Both the position numbers and the translations under genes were made by a program. Shown here one piece after another: positions 10,695-20,222 of a stretch of DNA of 28,825 bases (positions are counted from its first letter, which is position 1; the number at the start of each line of letters is the position of its first letter). Below the pieces are notes generated by a model that made no database searches, had not been told where the DNA came from, and saw only the letters and a list, made by a program, of their open reading frames with translations. This DNA is from Rhizophagus sp. LPA8_4_AMF (Eukaryota > Glomeromycota > Glomeromycetes > Glomerales > Glomeraceae). The stretch is from the NCBI GenBank assembly GCA_021464525.1, contig JADRCO010000652.1:1-28825 (forward strand). Reading direction: 5' to 3'.

Positions 10695-10860
10695 GTCATT
10701 ATGTACATTAGAAGGTGAAATACAAGTCTTGATCGATGAACGATTGTCAATACATAATAGAAAATCGATAAGAAGTATAAAAGAATATGATGAAAATGGT
10801 TTTCATTTGGCCATCGAAGTAGTACTGAATCCAAAATTATATATTTCAAAAATCGTTTAG
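10695..10860 (+). pseudogene. Possible orphan exon of an unknown gene
   Basis: After an AT-rich tract ending TTAATAATAG (acceptor-like), the + strand stays open for about 55 codons to TAG at 10858-10860. It has ordinary protein-like composition: SLCTLEGEIQVLIDERLS, then RKSIRSIKEYDENGFHLAIE and VVLNPKLYISKIV. Nothing upstream could be joined with confidence, and I do not recognise the family. An antisense frame (10873-10685) is taken as its shadow. Confidence 0.3.
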
Positions 10861-11501
10861 TAGTTGAGTACAAAAAAGGCGTCAGTGTGTGTGAATTTTC
10901 AAATATAGCATGAACAATTCTGGCACTTTTTAAGAAATTTTTTTCTTTTTTAACTGCTAGAACAGGATATTCAAAATCAGCTTCAACAAGTTCTTACAAA
11001 TTCTTCACTTTTAATGAATAGGATTTTTCCCAATTTATAATATTTTTATTTCTTTTTTTATTTATTTCCTTTTATTTTAATGACTTAGTTACCTATGTCG
11101 CAGAAGGTCAATATAGTCCTATCTTAGCATTATCTAATAAATGTTATTAACAATTGTAATAAGAAATCATACGTCATTGAAGTTGTTTCGAATTTATGTC
11201 GTAATACGTGGTTTTGAAATAGTTACTGAATAAAGACTTTAACTGAACAAAAAATCCTTGCTTCTTTGCCCATTCGGTTGATGATTTAGAAATGTGAATT
11301 CTCCCTGAATCGACCGTTTAAAAATAGTCTTCGTTATGAGGAATTCTTTTTCTCCACAAAATAATGAAACTGTTCACTTTTCATGGAACTCTTTCCAATT
11401 TTTAAATTTGAACGCAAGTTTAATAAAATTTGTTATAATAAACTTTTTAATATTGTCCAAACTTTGGACTCCAAAGTTAATTTCACGTAAAAATTCCTGT
11501 A
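10861..11501. other. Intergenic or unresolved gene debris
   Basis: AT-rich. 11230-11480 lies just downstream of the Crinkler relic on the minus strand and may hold more of its decayed C-terminus (short frames such as NLRSNLKIGKSSMKSEQFHY), but no match could be supported. The antisense frame 11336-11596 (+) is treated as spurious. Confidence 0.3.
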
Positions 11502-12673
11502 TTAGATGCATAGTATATAATAACGATCAATCGTGTCTTGATGAGGCATCGGATTATCTGCAATTAATTTTTTGCTTCTCTCAGTACACATCCTAATGAC
11601 GTAGAGATATTATTTAACAAAAATTATTTTCATCCGGTTCTTATTTTATTGTTATCAACAATTAAGTAACATACCATTTTCCACATATTAGAATATTTGA
11701 GGGTTTCCTCATAGGGATACAAGATACTGTATAGAAGAAAAATAATTTCATTCATAGTATAAGAGATTTAATATTCCTTAATTTCGAAAACCACTCATAA
11801 CATAAACAATGTTTACATACACATTATCAATAAATATCTAAATGTTCAGTTGTCTTCTATTATTAAAGTTAATCTGGTTATAATATTAAAGAATATTGTT
11901 AAGTCATGTTGAATTACATTGTCCGTTTGTATATAACCTCAATTATCTCCAGATCAATGGTCATTTTGAAGTCATCCTCAAACTCCTTACATATGGTCCA
12001 TACTTGTTCCGGCGTGAAATTTGGGTTTCTAAATGGCTCCCCAACGTTGAATGAAGACATAGTTAATCTGTCTGAATTCAGATGTAAAATACTTGATGGG
12101 CCGATGGCTACCGAAGACAAGAGAAGCATAGTTTTACTTTGTGTTTTTAATACCACGACTTGTTCCAAGGAATAAGGATTTATTATCATCATGTGCTTCA
12201 AGCAATGCATCGTACTCGTCAATGAAGAGAACAATCACGTTTATCGTTCCATTGTTCTTTATGAAGCTTTAGCAAAAAATCATCAGAAGATTTGACATCA
12301 TCTTTTCCGAAGTATTTGGGAGCGCCAACTTGAAGTGCATTACCCAATGACTGTCTTGATTGTCCATGTTAAGCAGCTCAAGAGTTACACTGTTTCTAAG
12401 AAAAAAACAACAGTTATATTGAATCAACGTGATCAGAGAGTCAGAACTTACTTACTAAAATGCAAACAATACCTTGGCTTTTCAACTTTTCCATAATTTG
12501 AACCACCCGTGTAGATTTTCCGGAGGCCCTTGCACCATATAAAGCTACAAATTCTTCTCTCAAAATCATATCAAGAAGCGGAACATTCGTCTCCTCTAGA
12601 ACAACAAAATATACATCATTACATATTTCATTCTGAATAGTACTATTAACCGTCCATCTTCTTAAATTTACTC
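11502..12673 (-). pseudogene. Crinkler-type P-loop NTPase gene relic (copy 2)
   Basis: The minus strand from 12673 reads YFVVLEETNVPLLDMIL and then FVALYGARASGKSTRVVQ, a clear Walker A (GARASGKST, 12536-12510). After an intron (about 12455-12396), the next exon gives LGNALQVGAPKYFGKDDV, shifts frame, gives VIVLFIDEYDALLEA, a Walker B (hhhhDE, about 12238-12200), shifts again and gives LLLSSVAIGPSSILHLNSDR, FNVGEPFRNPNFTPEQVW and IYKRT before a GTAATT donor at 11917. A 325-bp intron leads to a last exon (11592-11502) starting MCTERSKKLIADNP. Walker A, Walker B and the later FTPEQV region in this order fit the NTPase part of Crinkler (CRN)-like proteins found in Glomeromycotina. At least two frameshifts make it non-functional as read. 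The N-terminal exons were not found. Confidence 0.7.
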
Positions 12674-13789
12674 CTGTGGTTGTAAGAGAAAAATTCGCAA
12701 GAAAAATTTAAATATAATTAAGTAAAGAAGCAGTTTTTATCACACATTTCTTACTTTCTACTTTTAGGATTGCATATTTTTTAGTGTAATAAATAATTTA
12801 TTTAATAATAAAAAATTTAAGGGGTTTTGCAATTCATTTCTATATAGTGGCGAATTATTATTTATCACCATAGTCATTTGGCCCTTTGAGTTTCAGTCAG
12901 AAATTGTGACAACGAAATATATCATCCAAGATAAGATCTAAAACTAATAGAAAGATTGCATCAGTTCTTACGTTAGTCTTCGGCCAAATTTTTCTCTTTT
13001 CGCACGTGATCCATGATCAGTGTATATAGCCAGGTCCGGCATTGAGTAACGAAGTGGGGAAAACGGTCCTGCGAAAGATCTGAGTAATTTTAGAGGACAT
13101 TTGTACAATGATTCCATTTTTTTCGCTCAGGATTTCTGGGGACCTTACTAGCATCACGGAATGCAAACAACAAATTTTCGGTTACTGAAAGTTAACACTA
13201 CTGCGCTTACCGTGTCTAGAGCTTTACTAAGGCTAATGCTATGAACTGTTGATTTATTTTGACTTGCATATCTCGCATAACTGGTGACCGTTTTATTTTA
13301 TTCGAATATCGATTATTAGGACAAATGAAATCGGATCACAGAGTAATGTTGTAAAGACAAGCGAAAAGCTAGTGTGGTCCTTAGGTATTAGTATAGAAAC
13401 ACCATTCACTTTGTAAAACGAAATTGCAGTATGTTTCACAGTTATGTAACTTATTTGTATTCTGTATCAATAAAGCGACTCTGGTGGTCGATTCTAAGTG
13501 GGTGCTTATACTCCCAATTTTTGATAGATTTTTTTTTTTTCGACAAAATTTCCTTAAATAAGTTAGAGGAATCACGTGATTATTTTAAACTTTGTGACAA
13601 AACAAACCGAGATTTTGAATCATGATATTCTATAGCATAAACTTGATAAATTGCTATAAATCGATAAACCTGCTATAAATCTTAAATCTAGTCACGCATA
13701 TCGTGTATAATCATTATGAGAGTATCACCAGTTAATACTAATATCACTTATAAGAAATATTCCAGATAATGTAGATTGCCTGGTTAAAT
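12674..13789. other. Intergenic; no gene recognised
   Basis: The missing 5' exons of the Crinkler relic could lie here on the minus strand, but none was identified. Two overlapping frames at 13381-13625 are probably chance. A CACGTGAT word occurs at about 13014 and a palindrome AATCACGTGATT at about 13571-13582. Confidence 0.4.
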
Positions 13790-14060
13790 GACTGATTGAG
13801 TATGAGAACAGAATTGTGGATCGCATGATTAATGGTGCAACAGTTATCCAGCGAACTTATAGGAATTACAAGAAGAGATCCGAATGATTGGCATCTCAAG
13901 TTTGGAATGTGTGAGGAATGGTTGATGAGAAGTTTTTAGGTTGTAAGGTGGAATTCGTATTTCCTACGCTATTTAATTTGGTTTTACATCTTACCATTGT
14001 AAAATTTAATATAACGCATTGTAAATTACAAATGGAAGATTTTGAAGTATATTTATTATA
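13790..14060 (+). pseudogene. Relic of an IQ-motif protein gene
   Basis: The frame reads RIVDRMINGATVIQRTYRNY then KKRSE, a TGA, LASQVWNV, another TGA, and MVDEKFLGCKVEF continuing to about 14060. VIQRTYRNYKKR fits the calmodulin-binding IQ pattern (IQxxxRxxxxR) except for Asn at the Gly position. The frame is kept across both TGA codons, so they look like simple substitutions in a former gene. The parent protein is not identified. Confidence 0.45.
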
Positions 14061-15090
14061 ATGTAAAGACAAATAATTTTTTTTTTAAAAAAAAAAAGGC
14101 ATCTAAATACGAGAAGAAATAAGATTGAAATTTTCCAATTTCGTAATTACCTTCTAACTCTCTTCTTCATCTTCACTTATCACCATTTTAAAAAATTTCG
14201 AAAGTTATTTTCCATTACCTTTCTTTTAAACTCGCTTAAAAATCTTATAACTGATAAGTTTTCTTTCATAATGTCGTTTTATAATATGAACGGTAATAAA
14301 AAAATTGTTCAATAACCTTTGATTTCAACTTCTCAATATCATGATACGCATTCATCTGTTTATTTCGAATTTTCCAGATCTATGCTCAAAAGGCCTTAAG
14401 AGGCTATCTCTGTTCCAATACTTTATGTAAATTTTTCAATCTCTGATTAATATCTACATATTTCGCCATTTCTCAAGCGTTTCTTTAAACTCTTCGATAA
14501 AGGGCTTCAATTAATTAATACTATTTAAAAGTTCATCTATGAAACTAAATATAATTTAATTTCATTATCAAATCAACAAATCATTTTTATCATCATATAA
14601 TCAAAAAAAAATAGCTCCGATTACTGATTACATCAATGCACTTGGATATTTTTAGTAATTATCTGATCAGATTTTCTAGCTTTTCATCCAAATCTGATTA
14701 TTATTCTTCGCAATAGATCAATTGGCATGTTTGATTTTTCTTAATAATGAAAAAATCAAAAAAAAAAATCGTAATGTGATAAAGTTTAATCTACTAAATT
14801 AACACCGGTAAGCGGTCCCACATATTAAGTAAAAGTCACATGAAAATTTGTGTAAGAAATGACGTTATATTTCATAAATAGAAGTGAAAACGTAGATCAA
14901 CTGGGTTATGCATTTCCATGTGAAAAATTACTCTGACAATCATAGTTTATTCGATTCTCATTTCTATTGTTTTGTTTCACTTTTTTAATTGGCACTTACT
15001 TCCCTTTTTTAATCTCATTTTGAATTGCAGATGACTCGATTATCTGGGATCAGCTGATATATAATACGGCTTTTGTTTCCGTATAAGGAA
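14061..15090. other. Intergenic, AT-rich, upstream of the DUF4419 gene
   Basis: No gene seen. There are homopolymer A/T runs at 14080-14097 and 14757-14770. Confidence 0.4.
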
Positions 15091-15093
15091 ATT

Positions 15094-15110
15094 TTTTAAT
15101 ATAAATAATA
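15094..15110 (+). promoter_or_regulatory. TATA-like element upstream of the DUF4419 gene
   Basis: TTTAATATAAATAAT lies 35-50 bp before the ATG at 15144. The AT-rich background makes this weak evidence. Confidence 0.3.
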
Positions 15111-15143
15111 CGTAAATTTCTTTAATAGCATTTTAAATTAACG

Positions 15144-16211
15144 ATGAACTCTCCACGAAGCACTCAAAAAATAACTGATAAAGTTGAACCAAAAAATGAA
15201 TTTCTCGTACATGGAAATATTAAGGATTACTATAAATCACGGTTCAATGAATGCAAGATACATGCCTTCTCAATGGACTATGCAGAAAAATTAAATTCCA
15301 ATCCAACTTCTATAATCTTGGAACAAGCTACTCCGCATGGATTGGCCTCAGCAATCATTAATGCGTATACCCTTCATCAACATCTTCGATTCTCACCAGA
15401 TGATGTTTGGTTAACAGTTGCACAGGGTGTCAGTGGTTACATTTGGAGAAATGCCAACCGTTTTCGTCATTTTTTTGTTGACCATAAAGGTAAAAAAGAA
15501 GTCAATCTGGACGCTCGTGATATTTTAGGTTATGTTGATGGAAAATTTATCGGTGATTGGCCACAAGCAATTACTCGACTTTCGGATACAATTGACGAAA
15601 AAGTTAAAAAAGTTGCTTTAAAAGAAATTTTCGAATGTGATTTTTCTACTTCAACAAATGCATCTGTTATAGCCAGTCGAATTACCTTGTTAGAAGCGAT
15701 GAAAGAATTTTTTTACCTTAGTTTGCGTGGTGGCTGTGGTATTCCAAAGGTTACCCTTGATGGCACCTTGGAAGATTGGTTACACCTTCAAGAAAAAGTT
15801 GCAAATCTTCGTGATTTAGGATTGGAACTTGATTTCTGGCTCGATAGGCTGGAACCGGTCATTGCTCAATTCATTGCCACTTATAAAGGAAACGTTGACG
15901 AAGACTTTTGGAATATGGTTATTTTTCAAGTTCCTATTATTGGTCCCAGTGGTTACAGCGACGGTGGTACACGTCCTTGTTGGGATGGATGGATAAGTGC
16001 GTTATTTCCATACACTGAATCAGGATGTTGTCCTTCTGATATACCTCCTGGATTGATTTATGTTCCATTTACATTGGGCATTGAAGAACATAAATTCCAA
16101 TTAAGATTTGCTGCAGGATTTCTAGGTTGTAGACAAGATAAGATTGATGAAGAATATGTTGTTTCGCCTGTTATTGGTTGGTATATTGATGATAAAAACA
16201 AGTCAAAATAA
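15144..16211 (+). CDS. DUF4419 domain protein, single exon
   Basis: Intact 355-codon frame ending TAA at 16209-16211. The pattern matches DUF4419: DDVWLTVAQGVSGYIWRNA (86-104), then FRHFFVDHKGKKEV (107-120), DWPQAI (138-143), FECDFSTST (163-171), the Leu/Phe helix EAMKEFFYLSLRGGCGIP (184-201), VTLDGTLEDW (203-212), a FW-rich segment (231-257), PCWDGWISALFPY (278-290) and the C-terminal AAGFLGCR (323-330). The biochemical role of this family is not established; it is common in fungi and oomycetes. No signal peptide or membrane segment is evident, so it is probably cytosolic. The first ATG is taken as start because the conserved region begins soon after and no upstream ATG is in frame nearby. 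A poly(A)-like AATAAA lies at 16297-16302. A decayed partial paralogue is at 18130-18390. Confidence 0.9.
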   Translation: MNSPRSTQKITDKVEPKNEFLVHGNIKDYYKSRFNECKIHAFSMDYAEKLNSNPTSIILEQATPHGLASAIINAYTLHQHLRFSPDDVWLTVAQGVSGYIWRNANRFRHFFVDHKGKKEVNLDARDILGYVDGKFIGDWPQAITRLSDTIDEKVKKVALKEIFECDFSTSTNASVIASRITLLEAMKEFFYLSLRGGCGIPKVTLDGTLEDWLHLQEKVANLRDLGLELDFWLDRLEPVIAQFIATYKGNVDEDFWNMVIFQVPIIGPSGYSDGGTRPCWDGWISALFPYTESGCCPSDIPPGLIYVPFTLGIEEHKFQLRFAAGFLGCRQDKIDEEYVVSPVIGWYIDDKNKSK

Positions 16212-16296
16212 TATAGTCTTTTTTAAATGATTGAATTATTTTTATCCACAATTATTTTATTATGTGTTTCAATTATTAGCAAATTAGTTTTATTAA

Positions 16297-16302
16297 AATA
16301 AA
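16297..16302 (+). terminator. Candidate poly(A) signal of the DUF4419 gene
   Basis: AATAAA 86 nt after the stop codon, in an AT-rich tract. Confidence 0.35.
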
Positions 16303-16470
16303 TTTGGTTAGTGAATTTGATTTTAAATTATATTGAATTCCTATATAAATTGTATATCTGAAATTATAATAAAGTCATACTTTATTTACGAACCATAACT
16401 TATGCATCTTGCAACTAATGAGAACTTTTCAATAACTGATTTTTCAATCAAAATGAAGAGCAATTATATC

Positions 16471-16624
16471 AGAGCCGCGACCCGTTTACCCGTAACCCGT
16501 TTACAGTAACCGGATACAATGCGGGTATACGGGGAATATTGGTAAAAATGGCTGGGTAATACATATATACCCGGGTAAAGGCGTAAAGCCCGGGTTACCC
16601 GGGTATGACCCGGGTAATTACTCT
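16471..16624. repeat. GC-rich cluster of ACCCGGGTAA / CCCGTAACC words, transposon-end-like
   Basis: Within an AT-rich setting, about 150 bp carries ACCCGTTTACCCGTAACCCG on the left and several palindromic ACCCGGGTAA or TTACCCGGGT words on the right. Both ends share AGAG-n8-ACCCG in inverted orientation (AGAGCCGCGACCCG; reverse complement of the right end AGAGTAATTACCCG). Repeated subterminal words with short inverted ends resemble small non-autonomous hAT-type elements. No target-site duplication is clear. Confidence 0.35.
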
Positions 16625-16837
16625 AATCAAAATTTAAAGTTTGCCAGAATCTAGGATCTTTACTAAAAAAAAATGGACCCCTGAAATATGTGATAGTCAT
16701 CATAAAAAAAATAATTTTTTTATGAATGAAATTTTATTAACACTGACCAAAAAAAATTAAAATTTAAATGAGTATTACCCGTTATGGATTCAGGTAACAC
16801 TTTTTTATGATCCGAATCCAGAAATTCTGCAAATTGT

Positions 16838-17370
16838 CATTGTGAGCCATAACTAGTAACTGAATTAATACGTTAAATTCCGAATGACGCCGCATTGAAT
16901 TAATCAATATTTAAAGATAAAGCTTTCTTACATTTTTTTTTTCTTGAATAATGTATCATAAAAGTAAGAGTCACAGAGTCATTGATTAGAGTTTATTCTA
17001 TTAATTAATTTCTAACCTTTTTTTTTTATTTAAGCTGGTGCGTGCAGTTCTCTTAATTGTGGCGAAGATTTATCATGCTATGACTGTGGCGGTGGGGCAT
17101 GCCGTAAACATTGTTATTGCGATATATGTAAGTAAAAACTCTTTTTATTTTCGTAAATCATAATGACTCAATGACTCTGTGACAAAAAAAGAATAAAATT
17201 TGGCAAGAAAAGTTATACAATTTCTTTAATTCCCTCATATTTCTATCATTTTATAACCATATTTACAATAAACAAATTTTTTATGCTAAAAATTACAAAG
17301 TTCTCATAACACGTATAAAATGAAAATTTTATACTTGGTAAAAACTATACCAATTCCCTTCTTTGCAAAG
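16838..17370 (+). repeat. Exon-cassette repeat, copy 1
   Basis: Homologous to 19630-20222 and 21141-21700. Shared blocks in order: AATACGTTAAATTCCGAA, an AT-rich tract, GTCACAGAGTCATT (16970-16983), a pyrimidine tract, a small exon, GTAAGTAAAA, AATGACTCTGTGAC (17170-17183), and a tail ending near CTTTGCAAAG. The two 14-mers are exact reverse complements on either side of the exon. Confidence 0.85.
17035..17127 (+). CDS. Small cysteine-rich exon, copy 1 (phase 1-1)
   Basis: 93 nt between a TTTTTTTATTTAAG acceptor and a GTAAGT donor. With one base from the previous exon it reads GACSSLNCGEDLSCYDC then GGGACRKHCYCDI, holding eight Cys and one His in a C-x4-C...C-x2-C-x4-C-x3-C-x-C layout that suggests zinc binding or disulphides. 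The length is a multiple of three and the phase is the same at both ends, so exons can be added or skipped without breaking the frame. A junction with another copy would create Ser (TCT). The parent gene and other exons were not located. The family is not recognised. Confidence 0.55.
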
Positions 17371-18005
17371 ATGTATTCAATAATTACCATATTAATAAAT
17401 ATATTTATATAATTAATATTGATATTTATTGTAAAACTTCCTAATAAAATTGTGAAATATTTTTGAGTGAAAGTTTAGGTAAAATACTGCTTTGAGTGCT
17501 TTCCTTACATTTATTTTTTTTTTCTTTATTTAGAAGAAAATTGAAAGATTTCTAGACAGAAATGGATTTATAATTTTCATATTTATAATTTTTAGTTGAA
17601 TTTAAAAATAAGTTATTATAGTTATTTAAAAGTCAAGATAACTTTTGATTTAAAATCACTAAATTTCAGAGATTATAACGTGAAAAAAACCATTTAAAAG
17701 TTTAAATGAAAAATCATATACGGTAAATATTACTTATTAAAGCTTGACTAGACCATAAAGATAAATTCAAGAAAATTATAATGGCGTTATAGTATTGATA
17801 TTAATTTCATATAACGTCGGGAGTAGGTTGCACCTTTCTGTCCCTAATTTTTTACTAGAACTTGAATTTTTAAGGGAGAAACGAAACTTTATAACTTATT
17901 ATATCATGATAAACAAAATCACGAACGTAAATATCCATTGTCGCTGACTTAGCCAAAAAAACTTGCTGCTACCTGATCACAAACGTTGAGGTGCAACGAG
18001 GACCT
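17371..18005. other. AT-rich spacer; no gene recognised
   Basis: No supported frame. If the cysteine-rich exons belong to one transcript, this is intron. Confidence 0.35.
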
Positions 18006-18099
18006 CAGAGAAAGGGGAAAAGGGGGGAAATGAGAAAGAAAGAGAAAGGGTTAGAGAAAGGGAAGAGGAAAGGACGAGAGATAGGGAAGGAAAAAGGTG
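18006..18099 (+). repeat. Polypurine (GA-rich) tract
   Basis: About 94 nt almost wholly A and G (for example AGAGAAAGGGGAAAAGGGGG) with only a few pyrimidines. Such tracts can form triplex DNA; here it may simply be expanded microsatellite. Confidence 0.8.
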
Positions 18100-18129
18100 A
18101 TCATAAATAAAAGAGATCTTTCTATATGA

Positions 18130-18390
18130 TCAGTATGATGATGAAAAGTTTATCAGGGATTGCCAAGCAATTACTTGAATTTCAGATTCTAGACAAAATT
18201 CGAATGTTGACTTCTCTACTTTAACAAATGCATCTATAATTATCTTGTTAGATGCGATGAAAGAATATTTTACGTGGTGGCTCACGGCTGTGGTAAATTG
18301 ATGGTACCTTAGAAGATTGATTACACTTCTATGTAAAAAATTTCTGGTTATTTGTTTAGAACCAATCATTGCTCATTCATTGCCACCTGT
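18130..18390 (+). pseudogene. Decayed fragment of a DUF4419 gene paralogue
   Basis: DNA similarity to the DUF4419 gene at about 15530-15885, in the same order: GATGAAAAGTTTATCAGGGA corresponds to the VDGKFIGDW codons; CGAATGTTGACTTCTCTACT then TTAACAAATGCATCT to the ECDFSTSTNAS codons; TTGTTAGATGCGATGAAAGA to LLEAMKE; and TTCATTGCCACCTGT to FIATY. Internal deletions (for example after GAAAGAATATTTTACG) and shifts abolish the frame. The antisense frame at 18369-18130 is a shadow. Confidence 0.85.
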
Positions 18391-18658
18391 ACTTCCTCCT
18401 TTACGAGTTTACAATTTGCTTTGATATATGTTTAAATTAGTAAATTAGTCTTTTTATGTTTTCGAATTCATGTAAACATATTTATAAAATAACGTTTGTT
18501 CCACTCTTACACGAGGACTGATCGTGTTTGTATAATAGTTTTTATAGTGTAATAATTTAGCAATGGAAAAAATTGTTTTTTTCCTCCTTGTAACAATCAC
18601 TTTATAGGATTTTCTGTTATTAACTATATTTAAAACTACCAATAAATTATCTATTTAC
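18391..18658. other. Spacer between the DUF4419 relic and the MITE; no gene
   Basis: AT-rich. The minus-strand frame 18642-18454 shows no recognisable features. Confidence 0.35.
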
Positions 18659-19179
18659 AGGTATCGGAACTTTTCACCGATATTCATTTCGCCGAAACCT
18701 ATACCGAAGCTATTTTACCGAATGGATATTTCTCCGAATGAATATTCATTCCATTTGGGCGTTATTTTATTGTTTATCTAAATAGTATATAAAGAATTTT
18801 TCTAGAAAAATTTTTAAATTAGATGATTTTATTAAATTTTATCTCGTTGTTTATAATACATTAATCTTTATTTATTTACTTTTTTGTGAATAAATGTTTT
18901 TAGGATTCTAAAGTTATTTATTTATTGTTTAGAAATTAATCAGTTACTTGAATGTTAAAGTGATAATATCATGGAAAAAAAAGATCTCTAAAAATAATTT
19001 ATTTTTTTATTTTCATTGCGCGATGAATATTTTTTAATCACTACCATTTTCGGTGAAATGAACGATTCGGTGAAATGGGATTCGACAAAATGCACTTTCG
19101 GTGAAACATCCCTTCGACGAAATGGCTTCGGCGAAATGGGTTTCGGTGGAATGGATTTCGGAGAAATGTACCGTAACCT
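18659..19179. mobile_element. MITE-like element with terminal and multiple subterminal inverted repeats
   Basis: The left end AGGTATCGGAACTTTTCACC and the reverse complement of the right end AGGTTACGGTACATTTCTCC match at about three quarters of positions. Inside the left end there are several ACCGAA/CATTTCGCCGAA words, and inside the right end eight or so copies of TTCGGTGAAATG-like words in the opposite orientation (19050-19165). The AT-rich core (18770-19030) encodes nothing. The 521-bp size, inverted ends and repeated subterminal words fit a non-autonomous DNA transposon; superfamily and target duplication are not clear. Confidence 0.65.
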
Positions 19180-19193
19180 ATTATAGTAGAGCC

Positions 19194-19212
19194 AGTACAG
19201 TACAGTACAGTT
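19194..19212. repeat. Short AGTAC pentanucleotide microsatellite
   Basis: Three to four copies of AGTAC just outside the right end of the MITE-like element. Confidence 0.7.
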
Positions 19213-19440
19213 AACTTTTTTTTATTTATGTCCAAATAACTACGATTATCCTACAACCAAATAGGATCATGCTTTTTTCATCATGCTGATATTTTTTTAT
19301 TAAGCTATAAATAAACTACAATTGCATAATTATTATTGATATTTTTTCAGATACTAAATAACATGTAAAAAGTTAAAAGGACACGCACGTTAAACCGGAA
19401 ATAGTTATAAGCATGATAATCGGCGGTTGCAGGATATAAA
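19213..19440. other. Spacer; no gene recognised
   Basis: AT-rich with a modestly GC-richer stretch at 19378-19430 leading into the hairpin at 19441. Confidence 0.3.
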
Positions 19441-19474
19441 ATATCATCCGAACTGCTTCGCAGTTCGGTGATAT
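19441..19474. repeat. Strong 15-bp hairpin with TTC loop
   Basis: ATATCA, one unpaired T, CCGAACTGC, loop TTC, GCAGTTCGG, TGATAT. Fifteen base pairs form with a single bulge, far above background in this AT-rich DNA. Possibly a miniature repeat or a structured RNA stem. Confidence 0.8.
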
Positions 19475-19629
19475 TCTAACCCCTAACTAATACATAACCA
19501 CCATGATTAAATGGATATTGGTGTCCAAATAATCAATATGCTAAATGTACCATCATTTTGAAATTTTTGGAAAATGATCAACAGTACCGTACAGGTTTTC
19601 AAAATAGAATAACTATATAATCTATAATG

Positions 19630-20222
19630 CGTGCATTGACAAAATAATTGTCATAGTGAGTCATAAATAGTAATACGTTAAATTCCGAAAGATTGTTACA
19701 GTTTTTTTTTTGTTTTTTTTTATTTAAAGACAAGCTTTTTCTTAAACATTTTTTTTTTAAAAAAAATTATGTCTTATAAAGGAAGTAAGGGTCACAGAGT
19801 CATTAGTCTTCTACTAACCTGTATTCCATTAACTAACTTTTAACTTTTTTATTTAAGCTGGTACGTGCTCGTATTTAAATTGTGCTGTTTCTTATGAATT
19901 ATGCGGATGTGGTAAATGCAGAAAACATTGTATTTGTGGTCAATGTAAGTAAAATTCTTTTTATTCTCATAATGACTGAATGACTCTGTGACAAAAATAA
20001 GCATAATATAAATTTTTGATAAGTAAGTTATACAATTTCTTTAAATATATCAAATATTGTAAACACTATATACAATAAACATAAATTTTTACTTTATATT
20101 CATCATGTTCAATCAATTTACAAATTTACGAGTTCAATACATGTGATGTATTATTATAAACAGAAAATTTTATTCTCTGGTAAAATGTAAGTTGTTTGTT
20201 TCGAATCCCTACTTTGCAAATA
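19630..20222 (+). repeat. Exon-cassette repeat, copy 2
   Basis: Same block order as copy 1. Arms GTCACAGAGTCATT at 19791-19804 and AATGACTCTGTGAC at 19979-19992. It also carries GCATTGACAAAATAATTGTC near its start, shared with copy 3, containing the small inverted repeat TGACAA/TTGTCA. Copies 2 and 3 are closer to each other than to copy 1. Confidence 0.85.
19858..19944 (+). CDS. Small cysteine-rich exon, copy 2 (phase 1-1)
   Basis: 87 nt between ATTTAAG and GTAAGT. It reads GTCSYLNCAVSYELCGCG then KCRKHCICGQ: seven Cys with one His, the best conserved Cys layout together with copy 1. Phase 1 at both ends. The upstream intron, if real, would be about 2.7 kb and contain the DUF4419 relic and the MITE, unusually long beside the 70-85 bp introns of the kinase genes. 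It may therefore be an independent duplicate rather than part of one transcript. Confidence 0.55.

Noticed and set aside
11906..12175. Open frame on the + strand over the Crinkler relic
   Set aside because: The minus strand carries the family motifs (VGEPFRNPNFTPEQV); the + frame is its shadow.
13381..13625. Two overlapping open frames on opposite strands
   Set aside because: Short, overlapping and without recognisable sequence; likely chance.
19041..19235. Minus-strand frame with FHRNPF-like repeats
   Set aside because: Translation of the TTCGGTGAAATG subterminal repeats of the MITE-like element, not a protein.
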